NCBI RefSeq assembly: GCF_000695095.2
Contig: NZ_CP011454.1
Span: forward strand, 1-64,000
Reading direction: 5' to 3'
Source of the DNA: Gemmatimonas phototrophica
GTDB lineage: Bacteria > Gemmatimonadota > Gemmatimonadetes > Gemmatimonadales > Gemmatimonadaceae
DNA length: 64,000 nt
A program made the translations under genes and the position numbers. Under the pieces are notes generated by a model. That model did not search any database and was not told where the DNA came from. It worked only from the letters and a program-made list of their open reading frames with translations. Below are positions 60,741 through 64,000 of the stretch, in pieces. Every line of letters starts with the position of its first letter. Positions within the stretch are counted from its first letter, which is position 1.

Positions 60741-62099
60741 ATGCTTCGTAACGTGGTGTACTGGGTGTGCCACCGGTGTCTGCACTGGTTTTATCGCGAA
60801 CACCGGGTGGAGGGGCTGGGGCGGGTGCCGGCCAGCGGGCCGGTGATTCTGGTGGGGAACCACCCGAACGATCTGAGCGATGTGATTGCCGGGTTGTACG
60901 TGACGCCCCGTCCGGTGCGCTATATCGCCACGGTGAGTGTGACCACCTCGTGGGCGGCGCGCACCATGTATCAGGCCATGGGTGTCATTCCAGTGGCGCG
61001 TGTGCGCGACGCCCGAAAGATGCGCGCCGAAGGGGTGGATCTGGCGGCGGTGAACCAAGCGGCCAACGACACCGTGGCAGCGGCGCTGGCCCAGGGGGAC
61101 GCCATTACGGTGTTCCCGGAAGGCGGTGTGCACGATGTACCGGAAATTGGTCGTTTGCGAACAGGTGTCGCCAAGATGGTGCTGACACATCTTGATGCTG
61201 GCGCCAAAAATGATGTGACCATCGTGCCCTTCGGTGGCCAGTACGAGGCCCCGCGCACGTGGGGAAGCGACATGCTGAGCGTGGTGGGTACCCCTTGGTC
61301 GGCGCGGGAGTGGGTGGCGGCGCAGCCCGAGGGGCAGCGCGGCGCGGCGGCCTTTACCGACGCGCTGAAGGCGTCGCTGCTTACTGTGACACGGAACGCC
61401 CCCACCTGGGAGGAGGCGGCCACCCGCGATGAAATCGTGGCCGCCGTGGCTGCCCGGCTTGCCCCGGGCAATCCGCTGGGGGCCACAACCACGGTGCTGG
61501 AGCGGGCGGCGCAGCTGGCCGCCGATGCGCACAGCGATGGGCCATCGGGCGTGGCCGTTCGGATCAAAACGGCCGCGCATACGCTGGCGCACGCGGTGGA
61601 ACGGGCCGGCGGCATTGGCAGCTCCAGCGTAGATCATGCCCGTCTGCTGCTGGCCCTCGACGTGCACGCGGAACAGTCGCTGGCGCCCTCCTTCCTGCTC
61701 CTCGGCGCGGCGGCGCCGGCTGCCGCCATTGGGTGGCTGGTGCATGCCCCCATTCTGGCGCTGGTATACCGGGTGGCCAAAAAAGGGGCCACCGCCCGCA
61801 CCGACGTGGTGCCGCGCTGCTTTGCCCCCGGGCTGTATCTGGTGATTGCCTGGTGGTTGGTGGTGGCCGTTTTGGTGGCCGTGGGGTTGGCGCTGGCCGG
61901 CTGGTCGCCGCTTTGGGCGCTGGCGGTGCTGGTCACGTTGCCGCGCTTTGGTGACCTGGCCATTCGCTGGGGGAACTGGCTGAAAGGATGGCGGTTGGTG
62001 CGGCGGGCGCGGTCGTGGTCGACAGCGGAGCGGGTGGGGCTTGGAGAGGCGGCGGAAGCGGTGCGAGGGGTGTGGGAGGGGGAATCAGGGGGCAGGTAG
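60741..62099 (+). CDS. PlsC-type acyltransferase, second paralogue
   Basis: A 452-residue protein with the same layout as the gene at 14357-15721: active-site block NHPNDLSDVIAG, acceptor block FPEGGVHDVPEIGRLRTGVAKM, and hydrophobic segments in the last third (LFLLLGAAAPAAAIGWLVHAPILALVY-type, then LYLVIAWWLVVAVLVAVGLALAG). The substrate is not known. The C-terminal codons run into a GGCAGG repeat, so the last few residues (ESGGR) come from repeat DNA. Confidence 0.88.
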   Translation: MLRNVVYWVCHRCLHWFYREHRVEGLGRVPASGPVILVGNHPNDLSDVIAGLYVTPRPVRYIATVSVTTSWAARTMYQAMGVIPVARVRDARKMRAEGVDLAAVNQAANDTVAAALAQGDAITVFPEGGVHDVPEIGRLRTGVAKMVLTHLDAGAKNDVTIVPFGGQYEAPRTWGSDMLSVVGTPWSAREWVAAQPEGQRGAAAFTDALKASLLTVTRNAPTWEEAATRDEIVAAVAARLAPGNPLGATTTVLERAAQLAADAHSDGPSGVAVRIKTAAHTLAHAVERAGGIGSSSVDHARLLLALDVHAEQSLAPSFLLLGAAAPAAAIGWLVHAPILALVYRVAKKGATARTDVVPRCFAPGLYLVIAWWLVVAVLVAVGLALAGWSPLWALAVLVTLPRFGDLAIRWGNWLKGWRLVRRARSWSTAERVGLGEAAEAVRGVWEGESGGR

Positions 62100-62147
62100 C
62101 GGGGGGCAGGGAGCAGGTTTTGGGAGCAGGAGGCAGGGGGAAGGCTG
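62083..62147. repeat. GGCAGG-family repeat at a gene end
   Basis: Units such as GGGGGCAGG, GGGAGCAGG and GGAGGCAGG occur from inside the stop region of the acyltransferase to 35 bases before the next gene. It is the same family as 51343-51390. Confidence 0.6.
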
Positions 62148-62182
62148 TCAGGAGGAAGAGCACTACCGATTAGAATCATCCC

Positions 62183-64000
62183 ATGACGCTCATATCCCTT
62201 GGGAATGCCGGAGTTGATTTCGGCGCCTCTGAAATTTTCCGCGATATCTCGGTCACCGTCGCCGCCGGCGATCGGTGGGCGATCGTGGGGCGCAACGGCA
62301 CCGGCAAAACCACGCTCGTGCGTCTCATTACGGGTACGCTGCAGCCTACCCGCGGCAATGTGGCCCGCATGCCCGGGCTGCGCGTGGCGCTCATGGATCA
62401 GCACCGTCGCTTCCCCGACGATCAGAGCCTCTGGGACATTGTGGCCGACGCCTTCGGCGACCTGCGCGCGCTGGAGCAATCGCTCGCGAAACAGGCCGCC
62501 AACCTCGAGCATGACCACAGCGAAGGGGCCATGGAAAAGTATGGCCGCGACCTCGAGCGCTTCGAGCGCGAGGGCGGCTACGAAATGGCCTCCAAGGTGG
62601 ACGCCATTCTCATGGGCGTGGGCTTCGACCCCGAGATGGCGAAGGTGACGCGCATCGGCACGCTCAGCGGTGGTGAACGGGGACGCGTCGCCCTGGCGCG
62701 GCAGCTCGCGACGCCGTCGGACCTGCTGCTGCTCGACGAACCCACCAATCACCTCGATCTCGATACCACCGCGTGGCTGGAGCAGTATCTCGCCACCACC
62801 GATCGCACGGTCATTTGCATCAGCCACGATCGCGCGTTTCTGAACGCGATGGCCGACCATGTGCTGCACTTTGAAGGCGGCACCGCGTTTGCCTACACGG
62901 GCAGCTACGAAAGTTTTGTGCAGCAGCGCGAAGAGCGTCGGCTCACGCAGCAGCGCCAGTTTGAAAAGCAGCAGAACAAGATCACGAGCGAGATGGACTA
63001 CATCGCGCGCAACCTGGCCGGCCAGAACACACGGCAGGCCAAGGGGCGGCGCAAGCTGCTGGCGCGCATGCCGCGTCTGTCGGCGCCCATTGGCGCTGAT
63101 GGCGTGATGGCGCTGCGCCTCGACGCCGGCAATCGCAGCGGTGACCGCGTGATTGAGGCGAAAGACGTAACCGTGGGGGTGCCCACCCCCAACGGGCCGC
63201 GGACGCTGGTGAACAACGTCACCGTCGTGATGGAGCGCAACGAAGTCGTGGCGCTCGTGGGTCCCAACGGCGCCGGCAAGAGCACGCTCATCAAAACGCT
63301 GCTCGGCGAAATGCCGCCGCTCGATGGCGAAGTGAAGGTGGGCCCCAGCACCACCGTGGCCTACTACCGGCAGGACGTGGGGCACCTGCCCCTCGACAGC
63401 ACCATTTACGACGCCATTGCCAACGAGCGCCCGCTCTGGGAACGACGTCAGGTGCAGGGGCATCTGGGACGCTTCGGCTTCAGCGGTGACGAAGTGCAAC
63501 GCACCGTGGGTACGCTCTCCGGCGGCGAACGCGCGCGCGTGGCCATGGCGCTGCTTACGCTCAGCACCAACAACCTGCTCATTCTCGACGAGCCCACCAA
63601 TCACCTCGACGTCGAAAGCATCGAGGTGCTGGAAGACGCCGTGGAAGGCTACGAGGGCAGTGTGCTCATTGTGAGCCACGACCGTGCCGTGTTGCGCGGC
63701 CTTGCCACGCAGGTGTGGGAGCTGCGGAACAACGAGCTGCAGATCTTCCCGGGCTCCTTTGTGGAGTGGGAAGCGATGCGCGCCGAACGCATTACGCAGG
63801 AAACCAAACAGTCACGCGCCGACGATCGCAAAGACAGCGAGCGGGCCGTGCGTCAGCGCGAACGCGAGAAGGAACAGAAGGAGCGCGAGAAGGCCGCCGG
63901 TGGTGATCCGCGCAAGCTGTTACGTACGGCGGAAAAGGCGCTGGCCGACGCCGAGCTGCGGGTGGCCACGCTGGAGTCCACCATTGCCGACCTCACCGAG
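62183..64000 (+). CDS. ABC-F family ATPase, 3' end outside the window
   Basis: An open frame of 606 codons with no stop before the window ends. Two ABC domains are fused: Walker A GRNGTGKTT and GPNGAGKST, signatures LSGGERGRVALARQL and LSGGERARVAMAL, Walker B LLLLDEPTNHLD and LLILDEPTNHLD. There is no membrane segment. This is an ABC-F protein of the Uup/EttA type, which acts on the ribosome or its nascent chain. The region after residue 530 is highly charged and coiled-coil-like (ERAVRQREREKEQKEREK), as in the Uup C-terminal domain. It starts 83 bases after the acyltransferase. Confidence 0.95.
   Translation, partial: MTLISLGNAGVDFGASEIFRDISVTVAAGDRWAIVGRNGTGKTTLVRLITGTLQPTRGNVARMPGLRVALMDQHRRFPDDQSLWDIVADAFGDLRALEQSLAKQAANLEHDHSEGAMEKYGRDLERFEREGGYEMASKVDAILMGVGFDPEMAKVTRIGTLSGGERGRVALARQLATPSDLLLLDEPTNHLDLDTTAWLEQYLATTDRTVICISHDRAFLNAMADHVLHFEGGTAFAYTGSYESFVQQREERRLTQQRQFEKQQNKITSEMDYIARNLAGQNTRQAKGRRKLLARMPRLSAPIGADGVMALRLDAGNRSGDRVIEAKDVTVGVPTPNGPRTLVNNVTVVMERNEVVALVGPNGAGKSTLIKTLLGEMPPLDGEVKVGPSTTVAYYRQDVGHLPLDSTIYDAIANERPLWERRQVQGHLGRFGFSGDEVQRTVGTLSGGERARVAMALLTLSTNNLLILDEPTNHLDVESIEVLEDAVEGYEGSVLIVSHDRAVLRGLATQVWELRNNELQIFPGSFVEWEAMRAERITQETKQSRADDRKDSERAVRQREREKEQKEREKAAGGDPRKLLRTAEKALADAELRVATLESTIADLTE

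Noticed and set aside
61634-63679. A 681-codon minus-strand frame opposite the acyltransferase and ABC-F genes
   Set aside because: His- and Arg-rich translation typical of antisense shadow; the plus-strand ABC-F frame has all ABC motifs in one frame to the window end.

Overview
The window is about 64 kb of GC-rich bacterial chromosome that opens at the replication origin. A consensus DnaA box and dnaA lie within the first 150 bases and dnaN follows, so base 1 is probably the conventional start of a finished genome. The gene set is diderm: OmpA-type and other lipoproteins, a MnmG-ParA-ParB neighbourhood, a GWxTD protein, many secreted peptidases and hydrolases with Sec or Tat signals, and eukaryotic-like Ser/Thr kinases. 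Together with the style of the proteins this suggests a Gemmatimonadota (Gemmatimonas-like) organism. That is inference; no rRNA is present to confirm it. I found no tRNA, rRNA, CRISPR, prophage or transposase.

Layout. 1-3 kb: oriC region, dnaA, dnaN. 3-9 kb: a lipoprotein, the RNase P RNA gene (minus strand), an AraC-type regulator, a chemoreceptor, and a Ser/Thr kinase translationally coupled to pyrE. 9-14 kb: GWxTD lipoprotein, polA, a type IV pilin. 14-20 kb: an acyltransferase, a UMF1-type MFS permease, a lipoprotein, and an HxlR / DJ-1 / F420-reductase-like cluster. 20-31 kb: Uma2, tex, a SWIM-SNF2 helicase, a tldD/pmbA pair, an M19 dipeptidase. 31-41 kb: HPF-like protein, OmpA lipoprotein, then a long minus-strand run reading parA, parB, BMP lipoprotein, Nif3, ABC ATPase and two permeases (nucleoside-type uptake). 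41-50 kb: SIMPL protein, mnmG, small membrane proteins, YheT hydrolase, dicarboxylate symporter, sugar acetyltransferase, ArsC-like protein, beta-propeller. 50-64 kb: aldo/keto reductase with a DUF1080-TPR protein, an ECF sigma / anti-sigma / small membrane protein operon, an M28 peptidase, an SGNH hydrolase, two paralogous exported proteins followed by a membrane kinase with TPRs, a second acyltransferase, and an ABC-F ATPase cut by the window end.

The most unusual content is between genes. Three copies of a 380-580 base GC-rich element (26.6, 40.4 and 54.5 kb) share a hairpin whose inner stem has changed on both sides while keeping its pairing. One copy lies exactly between two parS sites upstream of parA. 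Separately, several families of degenerate short-oligomer inverted repeats (AACTGACAACT-like, CACGGAGGGACGG-like, GGCAGGAGGCAGG-like, an AACCCGGAACTGA palindrome, CAACAGCATGAC-like) fill gaps between genes, often convergent ones. One runs into the start of a coding region and one into the end of another.
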